Shown: piece by piece, positions 52,341-61,369 of the stretch
Layout of the letters: each line of letters begins with the position of its first letter
How positions within the stretch are numbered: the stretch's first letter is position 1
Assembly: GCF_018704065.1 (NCBI RefSeq)
Contig: NZ_JAGUQP010000001.1
Location: 179,368 to 243,367, forward strand
Origin: Desulfovulcanus ferrireducens
GTDB taxonomy: Bacteria; Desulfobacterota; Desulfovibrionia; Desulfovibrionales; Desulfonatronovibrionaceae
Length of the DNA: 64,000 nucleotides
Reading direction: 5' to 3'
Notes under the pieces: generated by a model
Seen by the model: only the letters and a program-made list of their open reading frames with translations
Told to the model about the DNA's origin: nothing
Database searches by the model: none
Made by a program: the position numbers and the translations under genes

Positions 52341-54560
52341 TTAGCCTTTTTTTTTAACTTCAGCGGCCCGCTCGCAAATTTGCTGGAGACTGCATTTGCC
52401 GCTTTTGTTTTGACAATCCACAATAGCGAGGGAAACAGAAACCAGTCTGAACCAGGCGCTCTTGCCGTCTCGTCCTCTGGCTTTTATCCTGCCTCTTTTT
52501 TGATCCTGCTCTGAATAGCGACTTTTTATCAGCCTTTTAAAACACCTGACAATGGCTATGGATATTCGCTCAGCCTTATCCGGAGTAGTAATTAAAACAA
52601 AGTCATCTCCGCCCACATGTCCCAAAAAATCTTCTGAATTGCCATGTCTTTTGACAGCCCAACTCATAATATGTCCCAGCAGGGTGATTATTTCATCTCC
52701 TTTTTTAAACCCATAGGTGTCGTTATATACCTTAAAATTATCAAGATCAGCATAAATGATACTGAAAGGAAGACCAATGGCCAACCTTCTTTCCATTTCT
52801 TGTTCTATTGAACGATTGCCCGGCAATCCTGTTAATGGATTACTTCCCCTGGCCATTTCTATCTGAACCTGGGCCATGTAGTCTATTAATTTTTGAACAG
52901 ACACTACGCCCAGAAGTTTATTTTCTTTTGTGACAACAATGTCATCGTAGGCCTTGAATCGTTCCCTGGACGTAGCTTTTTGCGCTACAATTTCAACCGG
53001 AGTGGCTTCATCAACGATTACAGGCTCTTTGTCCATTATTACAGAGACAGTTTTTTTATAGTATAGAGCAACGCCAAATTGTGATGCCAGTTTTTTGGTA
53101 AGGTGATAAGCCATTATCAGACCAAGTGGCGTCTTATCGTTATCGCATACCACAATGCTGGCTATGGAAGGATCTTTATCCAATGTTTGATGTACCACTT
53201 TTATTTTTGTATCTTTATGAACAGAATTGGCCTGGTCAACCAAGTTGCCAATGGGCAAAAGGCATGTTGCCTGTTTAATCTTATTGATTTTCGAGCCGTT
53301 AGCTACCTTGAAAAGGGTAAAATTTGCTGTAGTATCTGGCTTTGGATATTTCGGCCTGGCAAGATAATACCCCTGTCCAAAATGGACGCCCATATCTATA
53401 AGCGCGTTTAGTTCTGTCCTGGTCTCTATTCCTTCTGCAATAATTTTCGAGCCTACTTTATCCGCAAAAGTTACCAGAGTCTCCATTAGAGCTCTTTTTA
53501 TGGGATTGCGGTCAATATTGTGAACAAGTTCCCTATCAATTTTTATATAATCAGGGCGTAGTTCAGCAATTGTCCATAACCCAGAATATCCAGCTCCGGC
53601 ATCATCAACAGCTATCTGAAAGCCCTGGTTTCTATAGTGATTAAGTGTTTTATAAAAAAGAGAAAAGTCTTTGATGCTGTGTTTTTCTGTTATTTCGAAC
53701 ACTATATTTTCAGGGGCAAGACCATGTTTTTGCAAAATTTTTTGTGTTCTGCCCGGAGTAAATTCAGGGTCAGCGAGGGTGCGCGGATGAATATTTAAAA
53801 ACAATTTTTGTCCATTCTTAAGCGGCCCCAGTTTGCAAATAGAATTTTCCCTGCATATTTTTTCCAGAGTAAATAGCTCGCCTGCTTCTTCAGCAAAATC
53901 AAACAGTGCTATGGGAGAGTGAAAAAAACTGCCTTCCGGCCCTCTGGTTAAAGCTTCCCATCCAAAAATATCGGTACTGCCAAAGTTTATTATGGGCTGA
54001 TAAATGATGTTGACTTGTTTTTTTTGTAGAATGGAATGAAATTCATTTGCCAGTTTTAACTGTTTGACCTTAATCTTTACCTTTGCCTGATTTCTGAGCC
54101 TGGACAGACATTGTAAAAAAGATTTTTCCCATTCGTTCTCTTTGATAGGCAAAAAAGATGTACATGCTATTTTTAATCTTGGTTTTTGGCCAATTGTTTG
54201 AAGAAATTTGTGTTTGAGGTTGTTTTCCAGATTTATTTTGAGAGAAAAAGTTGTGTCCAAATCCCATGTGTGATTATGTATTGGAGATATGTTGCCCCAG
54301 AATATAACAAATTCATATTTAGTCGGGGTGATGTAATCAATATGACTTTCTATGTTGTTTTGTAATTTTTTAATTTCTTTCTTTAATATAATATTTAGCT
54401 CATCCATAAGAGAATTGATAAAATTTTTACCATAAAGTTCTTCTAGAAGTTCAGCATCATGTAACCGTAGATACGCTACACTGATAAGTGGATATTGAGA
54501 AATGATTTGTTGTATTTTAAAAGATATGTTTTCTGCTTTTTTATGGTTATCTTGAAACAT
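52341..54560 (-). CDS. EAL-CBS-GGDEF cyclic-di-GMP protein
   Basis: A 739-aa cytoplasmic protein. Residues about 1-170 look like a degenerate diguanylate-cyclase-like domain. EAL (about 180-425) has WEALTR, DDAGAGYSG, IKIDRELV and IIAEGIET, so phosphodiesterase residues look intact. Two CBS motifs (about 440-560) may bind nucleotides. GGDEF (about 570-735) has LTGLPGN, DLDNFK and signature GGDDF, allowed for cyclases. Both activities may therefore be present. A GGGAG site precedes the start. It is convergent with phoU. Confidence 0.88.
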   Translation of the reverse strand: MFQDNHKKAENISFKIQQIISQYPLISVAYLRLHDAELLEELYGKNFINSLMDELNIILKKEIKKLQNNIESHIDYITPTKYEFVIFWGNISPIHNHTWDLDTTFSLKINLENNLKHKFLQTIGQKPRLKIACTSFLPIKENEWEKSFLQCLSRLRNQAKVKIKVKQLKLANEFHSILQKKQVNIIYQPIINFGSTDIFGWEALTRGPEGSFFHSPIALFDFAEEAGELFTLEKICRENSICKLGPLKNGQKLFLNIHPRTLADPEFTPGRTQKILQKHGLAPENIVFEITEKHSIKDFSLFYKTLNHYRNQGFQIAVDDAGAGYSGLWTIAELRPDYIKIDRELVHNIDRNPIKRALMETLVTFADKVGSKIIAEGIETRTELNALIDMGVHFGQGYYLARPKYPKPDTTANFTLFKVANGSKINKIKQATCLLPIGNLVDQANSVHKDTKIKVVHQTLDKDPSIASIVVCDNDKTPLGLIMAYHLTKKLASQFGVALYYKKTVSVIMDKEPVIVDEATPVEIVAQKATSRERFKAYDDIVVTKENKLLGVVSVQKLIDYMAQVQIEMARGSNPLTGLPGNRSIEQEMERRLAIGLPFSIIYADLDNFKVYNDTYGFKKGDEIITLLGHIMSWAVKRHGNSEDFLGHVGGDDFVLITTPDKAERISIAIVRCFKRLIKSRYSEQDQKRGRIKARGRDGKSAWFRLVSVSLAIVDCQNKSGKCSLQQICERAAEVKKKG

Positions 54561-54909
54561 TGTTTCTCCCTATTTTTGAAAATCTGTTAATGATTTTGCT
54601 TTAAAACCATAATCTAGCTACAAAAGGCATATTTTTAAAGATTAATCCATTTTATGATAACTTTTTTTTGTTACAAAAATATGACAGAAAGGGTGTATTC
54701 TTAAAAAAAATTATGTATGTAAAATATCTCTATTCATGATTCAGTTTGTAATGGGTCTTGATTAAGTCAGAGCTATGAAATTGATTTTTTGTAGATTAGC
54801 TAAACAGGGTACTGAAAAGTGTTTAGAAAATTTAATATATTTGTAATGCTTATGTCATAATTGATGGTTTATTGCCTCCTAAAACAAGTGAAAAAAGGGA
54901 GGTAAACAA
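54561..54909. other. 349-bp intergenic region upstream of EAL-GGDEF and orfA genes
   Basis: AT-rich divergent region with no ORF. It should hold promoters for both genes. The only clear structure is the TTGCCTCC/GGAGGTAA pair around the orfA ribosome site. Confidence 0.5.
54872..54905 (+). promoter_or_regulatory. ribosome-site-sequestering hairpin before orfA
   Basis: TTGCCTCC (54872-54879) can pair with GGAGGTAA (54898-54905, one G-T pair), which contains the GGGAGG Shine-Dalgarno 5 nt before the start codon. It could limit translation, as many insertion sequences do. Pairing is seen; the effect is inferred. Confidence 0.45.
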
Positions 54910-55170
54910 ATGAGAAGGTTTGATGCTGATTTTAAGGACAAAGTGGCTTTAGAAACAATAAGAGGTGAGAAATCAGTTGAAGAGATTGCTAGGTATTACC
55001 AAGTTTGTCCTGGCAGGATCAGTAATTGGAGGAAAAAAACTTTGGAGGAAATACCAACTCTATTCAGTGATGGAAATCGTTCTCAACAGCGTACTATGGA
55101 GAGGAACAAATTTGCTGCGTTGAATAGAGAAGTACAATTATACCGTTACAGATTAACTCTGTATCGTTAA
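54910..55170 (+). CDS. IS3-family transposase OrfA, orphan
   Basis: An 86-aa HTH_Tnp_1 protein. FDADFKDKVALETIRGEKSVEEIARYYQVCP forms the helix-turn-helix, and ISNWRKKTLEEIPTLF matches IS3/IS150-group OrfA. The C-terminal leucine-zipper part is short (LNREVQLYRYRL) and there is no OrfB or frameshift window after it. A terminator follows 36 bp later. It is a remnant or a domesticated DNA-binding protein. Confidence 0.8.
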   Translation: MRRFDADFKDKVALETIRGEKSVEEIARYYQVCPGRISNWRKKTLEEIPTLFSDGNRSQQRTMERNKFAALNREVQLYRYRLTLYR

Positions 55171-55425
55171 ATTCGTAAAATTTATATCTGATGCGATAGT
55201 AAAGACCCTGTTTCACAGGGCCTTTTTAATTAGTTAACTCCATTTTTGGAGTTAACATACGAGGCAACTGTTCGGGTTTTAAGGGGAAAGGCGTGGCGAC
55301 CAAAGCTGACTTACGGTGTCGAGGTGCACCTGAAAGTTGAACGATCTACCACGCCCAAATTCAAATGCTATCTCTTCATTCTTTAATCCTCAAAATGGAT
55401 GATGTAAACATACGAGAAAGTTGAA
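55171..55425. other. intergenic segment with palindromes and GC-rich island
   Basis: After the terminator comes a perfect hairpin GTTAACTCCA-TTTT-TGGAGTTAAC (55233-55256). Then follows a locally GC-rich stretch closed by GGCGTGG (55290-55296) and CCACGCC (55349-55355). The whole is flanked by a 10-bp direct repeat, AACATACGAG, at 55254-55263 and 55407-55416. No gene. Confidence 0.6.
55202..55227 (+). terminator. terminator after orfA
   Basis: CCCTGT-TTC-ACAGGG followed by CCTTTTT, 36 bp after the orfA stop. Confidence 0.75.
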
Positions 55426-56796
55426 TTAGTTAAGCAAGGCTGCGGCAAAATCCTGACCGTTAAATGGTCTTAAATCTTCCATTTTTTCGCCCAGGCCAAT
55501 AAAGGTGATGGGTATGTTGTGTTCTAGGGCTATGGCCACTACAACCCCGCCTTTGGCAGTGCCATCCAACTTGGTCAGCACTATTTCGTCAATCGGTACA
55601 GCCTCAGAAAATAACTGGGTCTGAGAGAGGGCATTCTGGCCTGTGGTCGCATCAAGAACCAGGATGGTTCGATGTGGTGCGCCCGGACATTTTTTGTTCA
55701 GGACTCTTTTTATTTTTTTCAGCTCCTCCATGAGATTGACTTTGGTATGGAGTCTGCCGGCTGTATCCACAAACACAATATCATAACCCTGATCCATGGC
55801 CTTGTCTAAGGCTTCATAGGCCACCGCAGCCGGGTCAGATCCATGTTCTTTAGCATAAAAGCCAGCCCCTACTCTGCCTGCCCAGATTTTGAGTTGTTCA
55901 ATGGCGGCAGCGCGGAAGGTATCACCAGCTACCATCATTACTTTTTTACCTTGCATCTGGGCTCTGTGTGCCAGTTTGGCAATGGTTGTGGTTTTGCCCA
56001 CGCCATTTACGCCGATCATCAGGACCACTTCAGGCGGTTTGGATACCTTTATTTTTTTGGGTTCAGGAAACAGGGAGGCCAGTTCTTGCTTGAGCAATCC
56101 TTTAAAGGCTTCTCCATCTTCAATTTTTTCTTTACGAACTTTTGGCCTTAAGCGCTCTAGAAGTTTTTGAGTGGCAGTAAAACCCACGTCAGCCATGATC
56201 AAAATTTCTTCCAATTCTTCCCAGAACTCATCATCAAATTTGCTGGTGATGCTTAAAAGTTGATCAATACGTTTGGATAACTGTTCTTTGGTCTTGGAGA
56301 GTCCTTCGGAAAGTTTTAAGAACAGCCTGTTTCGTTCATCTTCTTCATCTTCCAAATCCAGGGCCAGGGCCAATCTATACTGCAATTCAGAACGAAATTC
56401 AGAAATCAATTCATAATCCATTTCGTCCAACCAGTGGGCGAACTTGGATACGAAGTTTTCTGCTTCTTCCCTGGGGACTTCCAAGTTTTCAAAGAGAAAA
56501 TGAAGCCTGGCCCAGAGTTCATCTCCTTTCTTTTCTACGCCTTGAAGTAGGTGGTCCAGCCAGATACTGAGCTTTGGTTCGGCATTTTCCAGGGCCTTAC
56601 GTACATTTTTTTGCCAATCAGTATCAGCAATGACTTGTTTTTCTTCAGCTTGCACCGGCTCCTGTTCAGGAACAACCTTTTCCTCTTCAATCTTAGGTGC
56701 AGATATTTTTTCTTCTTCAACGGACGGTTCGGTTTTTTCAGGAGCTGGCTCCTCTTTTCTGTTCCACAATTTTTTTATTTTACTAAAAAAACCCAT
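55426..56796 (-). CDS. ftsY: signal recognition particle receptor FtsY
   Basis: A 456-aa SRP GTPase that docks SRP-ribosome complexes at the inner membrane. The acidic, Glu/Lys/Pro-rich A domain (1-65) and an extended helical region lead to the NG domain. G motifs are GVNGVGKTTTIAKLA, DTFRAAAIEQL, FVDTAGR, and TKLDGTAKGG. The protein ends in GQDFAAALL. The N-terminal extension is longer than in minimal FtsY. An AAGGAG site precedes the start. Confidence 0.95.
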   Translation of the reverse strand: MGFFSKIKKLWNRKEEPAPEKTEPSVEEEKISAPKIEEEKVVPEQEPVQAEEKQVIADTDWQKNVRKALENAEPKLSIWLDHLLQGVEKKGDELWARLHFLFENLEVPREEAENFVSKFAHWLDEMDYELISEFRSELQYRLALALDLEDEEDERNRLFLKLSEGLSKTKEQLSKRIDQLLSITSKFDDEFWEELEEILIMADVGFTATQKLLERLRPKVRKEKIEDGEAFKGLLKQELASLFPEPKKIKVSKPPEVVLMIGVNGVGKTTTIAKLAHRAQMQGKKVMMVAGDTFRAAAIEQLKIWAGRVGAGFYAKEHGSDPAAVAYEALDKAMDQGYDIVFVDTAGRLHTKVNLMEELKKIKRVLNKKCPGAPHRTILVLDATTGQNALSQTQLFSEAVPIDEIVLTKLDGTAKGGVVVAIALEHNIPITFIGLGEKMEDLRPFNGQDFAAALLN

Positions 56797-56963
56797 TTTT
56801 AGACTCCTTTATTTAATTTCTGAGCTATGAGCTTAATGGATAAGCCTGTTGTTTCGAGTAGCAGCATAAATCGTTTATAAAACTTTGCGAGTCTTTTGTC
56901 ATGTTTCTATGTCTTCAAAATTTTTGTTTTTGCCCACAGCTCACAACTCTTAATTTCTTTTTT

Positions 56964-57641
56964 TTAAGGCTGTAAATCCAGCAGATACTTATCCCATATT
57001 ATTTTTCCTCTGGTCTTTTTATATTTGCGGAGCAAAACATATAGGGCACCTGTTCCGCCATGTTTGGGCAAAGCAGTACAAAAGGCCAGGACTACTCTTT
57101 TTAGTGGTTCTCTGGTTAGCCAGTGTTGAACTTCCTTCTTTAATACTCCCATCCCCAAAGGGGAATTTTTCCCTCGGCCGGGAATCAGTAAAACACATCT
57201 TTTATTGTGCACATATTGCTCGCGCATAAAGTATAGTAGGGCTAACTTTGCCTGGTCAGTATTCATGCCGTGCAAATCCAGGTGAGCCTGGATGCTGAAT
57301 TGACCATTTTTAAGTTTGCGAAATATCCTGGAGTCAAGTCCATGCACGTAACCATGAACGTATTCATCACTAAACTCTATATCAAATTCGATTTCGCCAC
57401 GTAAAAATTTTTCCAGGGCATCTTGTTCTGCGCTGTCTTTGTTTGGACGAGACTGCAGAAAATTTTTATGCCCAGGAACTTGGCGTCCCTTTTTTTTTAA
57501 AGGCTTAACTCCGGCCATGGCACTTAAAAAGAGGGCCTTTTCATCCTCGTCCTGGTCAACAGTTTCTTCCTTAATAGGAACAGGCTTTGGTTGCCTGTCC
57601 GGGATTTTTATTTTTTTCAGTTTGTCAAAAGGCTTGTACAT
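56964..57641 (-). CDS. Smr-domain protein
   Basis: A 225-aa protein with a C-terminal Smr domain (about 130-215): LDLHGMNTDQAKLALLYFM, VLLIPGRGKNSPLGMGVLK, and LPKHGGTGALYVLLRK. The LDxHG and GxG motifs match endonuclease-type Smr domains, which act on branched DNA or stalled mRNA. The N-terminal half is basic and probably disordered. It lies 167 bp after ftsY's start and is on the same strand. Confidence 0.87.
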   Translation of the reverse strand: MYKPFDKLKKIKIPDRQPKPVPIKEETVDQDEDEKALFLSAMAGVKPLKKKGRQVPGHKNFLQSRPNKDSAEQDALEKFLRGEIEFDIEFSDEYVHGYVHGLDSRIFRKLKNGQFSIQAHLDLHGMNTDQAKLALLYFMREQYVHNKRCVLLIPGRGKNSPLGMGVLKKEVQHWLTREPLKRVVLAFCTALPKHGGTGALYVLLRKYKKTRGKIIWDKYLLDLQP

Positions 57642-57689
57642 AGTAATGTATAGGAAGCAACAAATATTATTTCTCGTCTCGCTTTTTAA

Positions 57690-58346
57690 CTAAATTATGA
57701 CTAACCGTCTGATGATTTTTACCACTTCATCTGGTTCGTCTACAATATAAAAAAGATCCAGGTCTTTTTCATTAATGTAATTATTTTTGAGCAACTGCTC
57801 CTTGAACCACTCAACCAATCCAGCCCAAAATTCCTTGCCGACCATGATAATAGGGAAGGGCTTTATCCTTTTGGTCTGGGTCAGTACCAGAGCTTCGCTG
57901 AGTTCATCCAGGGTTCCGAATCCTCCGGGCATAACCACATAAGCCATGGCGTACTTTATGAACATGACTTTTCGTACAAAAAAGTAGCGAAAGTCACATT
58001 TCAGGTTGAGATAGTCATTTGGTTTTTGTTCAAAGGGCAGATGAATGTGCAGTCCTACAGAACGTCCACCACCGTCAACCGCTCCCTTGTTCCCGGCTTC
58101 CATAAGGCCTGGCCCGCCACCCGTGATCACGGCGTATCCGGCCTGAGCCAGTTTTTGGGCGATATCATAAGTAAGTTGGTATATTTTGTCTTCGGGATGA
58201 GCACGGGCAGAACCGAAAATGGATACAGCCGGTCCCAAGTCGTGTAAATCTTCAAAACCATCCACAAATTCGGCCATAATTTTAAACAGGCGCCACGGAT
58301 CTTTGTAGGATAATTCGTCGATAACAAATTGTCTGCTTAAGGGCAT
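57690..58346 (-). CDS. LOG-family Rossmann protein (nucleotide 5'-monophosphate nucleosidase-like)
   Basis: A 218-aa LOG/TIGR00730 protein. The family motifs are TGGGPGLMEAGNKGA and VVMPGGFGTLDELSEAL. Enzymes of the family cleave the N-glycosidic bond of cytokinin or other nucleotide monophosphates, and older annotation calls them lysine decarboxylases. An AAGGAG site precedes the start. Exact substrate not determined. Confidence 0.88.
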   Translation of the reverse strand: MPLSRQFVIDELSYKDPWRLFKIMAEFVDGFEDLHDLGPAVSIFGSARAHPEDKIYQLTYDIAQKLAQAGYAVITGGGPGLMEAGNKGAVDGGGRSVGLHIHLPFEQKPNDYLNLKCDFRYFFVRKVMFIKYAMAYVVMPGGFGTLDELSEALVLTQTKRIKPFPIIMVGKEFWAGLVEWFKEQLLKNNYINEKDLDLFYIVDEPDEVVKIIRRLVII

Positions 58347-58451
58347 TTTATTCTCCTTAATTTTTTATTGAATGATAGACTTCATTTAACTTGTTGAGTT
58401 GATAGCATTTGGATATGTAAGCTGACCGGAACTAACAAAATAAGTTGTATG

Positions 58452-59252
58452 TCATTTAAGCTTTTTTTGGACAAAGGAGAGCATTTTCTGGGCCTGTTCA
58501 AATTGAGGATTTAACTCCAGGGCCTTTTTGCTCATCTGAATCGCCTTTTCCCAGTCTTTATTTTCAAGATAGAGACGGCCTATATTAAAATAAAGATATT
58601 CGTCTTTTGGATTAAGTTTGAGGGCTTGGAGGTAGGCCTTCTCCGCTTCAGCAAAGCGTCCCAGTTTGCGCAGAGCCATGCCCAACCGGTTGAAGATGTG
58701 CACTGATTGAGGATTATCTTTGTACGCCAACTTCAGGTATTCGATGGCCTTTTTGTACTCCTCAGCATCGATTAAGCTGTCACTAATATCGATTTTGAGT
58801 TTAAAATCTTTGTCAAATTCTTTGATCAGTTGTTGAAAAATTCGATCAGCTTGGTCAATTTCCTTTTCTTCAAGGAGTTTTTTGGCCTTTTTTAGAGACT
58901 CCTGTTTCTTCCTTTCCAGCTCAGCCAATTGTTTTTGGGCCTCGTTGGCCAAATCTTCCTGGAGCACGTCGATTATTTCTTTGAGTTGCGATAGTAGTTT
59001 TTTTTCATTGCCAGGCTTGTATTCCAGTAGAATGGGATATACTTCTCTTAACTGTTGGTTGTTGTTTAAAATATAGACATTTTTTTCTATGAGTTCAGCC
59101 AGTTCTTTCTTTTCTCTGGCCATCAGTTTGCAGCGCAGAATTCCAAGTAGCCCTTCATACATAGCTATAACAGCAGCCTGGGTTTTTTTTTGTTTTAACA
59201 ACGTGCCCACACTGTTTAGCTGATTTCTGCTTTTGGTTAATTCAACTGACAT
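58452..59252 (-). CDS. tetratricopeptide repeat protein
   Basis: A 266-aa cytoplasmic protein. The N-terminal half is helical and coiled-coil-like with a Lys/Glu-rich stretch (AEKQ-type, about 95-145). The C-terminal half holds about three TPR units (KKAIEYLKLAYKDNPQSVHIF, AEAEKAYLQALKLNPKDEYLYF, EKAIQMSKKALELNPQFEQA). TPRs mediate protein contacts; no partner is indicated. A GAGGAAAA site precedes the start. Confidence 0.85.
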   Translation of the reverse strand: MSVELTKSRNQLNSVGTLLKQKKTQAAVIAMYEGLLGILRCKLMAREKKELAELIEKNVYILNNNQQLREVYPILLEYKPGNEKKLLSQLKEIIDVLQEDLANEAQKQLAELERKKQESLKKAKKLLEEKEIDQADRIFQQLIKEFDKDFKLKIDISDSLIDAEEYKKAIEYLKLAYKDNPQSVHIFNRLGMALRKLGRFAEAEKAYLQALKLNPKDEYLYFNIGRLYLENKDWEKAIQMSKKALELNPQFEQAQKMLSFVQKKLK

Positions 59253-59422
59253 TTTTCCTCTGTTTACTGAAAATTTATGCAGATATAATTTCTATAAACT
59301 CGACTTTCGGGGCTGACGAGTAACAACTAGACTATTTTATTGACATAACTAAGTGAAAAGAAGAACCAGAGAGGAAAAGTGTACAAATCAAAAAAGCATT
59401 CTCATCCCCGAAAGCAGACTTG

Positions 59423-60535
59423 CTAACTTATTAATTCTCGAAATCTTGTAAAAAAATAACGGCTATCATGCGGACCTGGAGCAGCTTCAGGGTGATATTG
59501 CACTGCTATAATAGGTCTTTTTTTATGTCTAAAACCTTCCAGTGTTCGATCGTTTAGATTTATATGAGTCTGTTCCAGAAAATCAAGATGATCAACCTGA
59601 ATGCAGAATCCATGGTTTTGAGAAGAGATTTCAATATGCTTGGTTGAAAGTTCCTGTACCGGATGATTCAAGCCATGATGGCCAAACTTTAATTTAAAAC
59701 TTTTTCCACCCAGGGCCAGTCCTAAAAGCTGATGCCCAAGACAGATCCCAGCCATTGGGTAGTGTTCGCTTAAAAGGGAAATAGTGTGTATAGTGTCTTC
59801 TAAAGCAGCAGGATCACCCGGTCCATTGGATAGAAAAATAGCATCCGGAGATAATTTGTGCACCTGTTCATAGGTAAAATGGGCCGGAACGACTAATAAA
59901 TCCAGGCCCTCTTCTTTTAGGAGTCTTAAAATATTCCATTTGATGCCAAAATCAAAGACCACTACTTTGGGTCCCGATCCTGGCCACGCATACCGGCTAT
60001 TTTCAAGGCTTACTTTTTGAGGGCCACTATCTGTCCAAATGTAAGGGTGTTTGCATGTGGCCTCATAGGCCAGGTTGGCCCCTTCCATGCTTGGTAGTTC
60101 CTTGGCATGTTCAGCCAGTTTTTTCGGATCAAGTTCTTCAGTAGAAATAATGCCGCGCATGGCCCCAAAAATACGCAGATGTCTGGTCAGGGCCCGTGTA
60201 TCTATGCCTTCTATGCCCATGACATTGTGTCTTTTTAAATAAGCCGGCAGGCTTTCCTGGGCCCGCCAGTTGGATGGAATATGACAACATTCTTTGACAA
60301 TAAAAGCAGCTACCTGGACTCGATCCGATTCCACATCTTCTAAATTTACTCCATAATTACCGATCAGGGGATAGGTCATACACACCATCTGGCCCAGGTA
60401 AGAAGGGTCAGTTAATACTTCCTGATAGCCGGTCATGCCGGTATTAAAAATTACTTCTCCCTGGGCTTTACCATGTCCGGTAAAGGATTTGCCTTCAAAC
60501 CAAGTGCCATCTTCGAGGGCTAAAATTGCCTGCAT
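59423..60535 (-). CDS. carA: carbamoyl-phosphate synthase small subunit
   Basis: A 370-aa glutaminase subunit feeding ammonia to CarB for pyrimidine and arginine synthesis. N-terminal domain: [38 protein letters not shown]-type signature. Class I amidotransferase domain: [15 protein letters not shown] with nucleophile Cys near 267, and [11 protein letters not shown] with the His/Glu pair. An AAGGAGA site lies 6 nt before the start. carB is not in the window. Confidence 0.95.
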   Translation of the reverse strand: MQAILALEDGTWFEGKSFTGHGKAQGEVIFNTGMTGYQEVLTDPSYLGQMVCMTYPLIGNYGVNLEDVESDRVQVAAFIVKECCHIPSNWRAQESLPAYLKRHNVMGIEGIDTRALTRHLRIFGAMRGIISTEELDPKKLAEHAKELPSMEGANLAYEATCKHPYIWTDSGPQKVSLENSRYAWPGSGPKVVVFDFGIKWNILRLLKEEGLDLLVVPAHFTYEQVHKLSPDAIFLSNGPGDPAALEDTIHTISLLSEHYPMAGICLGHQLLGLALGGKSFKLKFGHHGLNHPVQELSTKHIEISSQNHGFCIQVDHLDFLEQTHINLNDRTLEGFRHKKRPIIAVQYHPEAAPGPHDSRYFFTRFRELIS

Positions 60536-60622
60536 TGCGTTTCTCCTTTTTTCGTGAACAGTAAACCGTGAACAGTGGGCAGTGATAAGGGGAACAGTGC
60601 AGAAGTGTTTCCCTTACCCCTT

Positions 60623-61369
60623 CTACCCCTCACTTAAAAGCTGACAAACTCTTGGGATATCTTCTGGTCTATCTACACCATGACACTCAAAATTAGTCTG
60701 TACGACTAAAATGGGAATATCTGCTTCTAATAATCTTAATTGTTCCAGTTTCTCCCACTTCTCAAGGCGACTTTCGCCTAAAGTTTTAAATTTGGCAAGT
60801 ATATTCATGCGCATGGCGTATAGGCCAATATGACCCAAGTATTTTGGTTGATTATCTCGGCCAAAGGGAATGGGTGAGCGGGAAAAATACAGGGCTCGGC
60901 CGCTACTTGAGCAGACAACTTTAACTATATTCGGATCTTTTGCCTGTTCGAAAGAGATTTGTCTGGCTAAAGTGGTTACTTGAACTTCGGAACTTGTAGT
61001 AAAAGGCATTAAAAGTTCTGTGAGCATCTCTGGGTTTAGAGCTGGTTCATCGCCTTGGATATTAACTACTACACTGTCATCCGGTAACTTCAGCTTTTGT
61101 GCAGCCTCTAGGACCCGGTCCGTGCCACTTTTATGTTCTTCACTGGTCATAAGCACTGGTACACCTAAATCAGAAGCGGCCTTAAAAATACGATTGTCAT
61201 CCGTGGCCAGGTAGACTTCCTTGAGCATAGAACACTTTTTGGCGCGAGCATAAACATGCCAGAACATTGGTTTGCCCAGGATATTGGCCAGGGGTTTGCC
61301 TGGAAAGCGGCTGGATTTATATCTGGCTGGAATGATTGCGTAAAAATTTATTGATTTGGTCGCAGACAA
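60623..61369 (-). CDS. kdsB: 3-deoxy-manno-octulosonate cytidylyltransferase (CMP-Kdo synthetase)
   Basis: A 248-aa enzyme activating Kdo with CTP for lipid A-Kdo assembly. Motifs: [57 protein letters not shown] and [12 protein letters not shown]. It is the normal length. The ATG lies inside the waaA 3' end (53-bp overlap), and no later start would keep the IIPARY strand, so the overlap is real. Confidence 0.94.
   Translation of the reverse strand: MSATKSINFYAIIPARYKSSRFPGKPLANILGKPMFWHVYARAKKCSMLKEVYLATDDNRIFKAASDLGVPVLMTSEEHKSGTDRVLEAAQKLKLPDDSVVVNIQGDEPALNPEMLTELLMPFTTSSEVQVTTLARQISFEQAKDPNIVKVVCSSSGRALYFSRSPIPFGRDNQPKYLGHIGLYAMRMNILAKFKTLGESRLEKWEKLEQLRLLEADIPILVVQTNFECHGVDRPEDIPRVCQLLSEG

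Noticed and set aside
55290-55355. tRNA-like or SRP RNA-like fold next to ftsY
   Set aside because: It has a 7-bp closing stem but no T-loop, anticodon arm or SRP core motif; kept only as an unexplained structured island.
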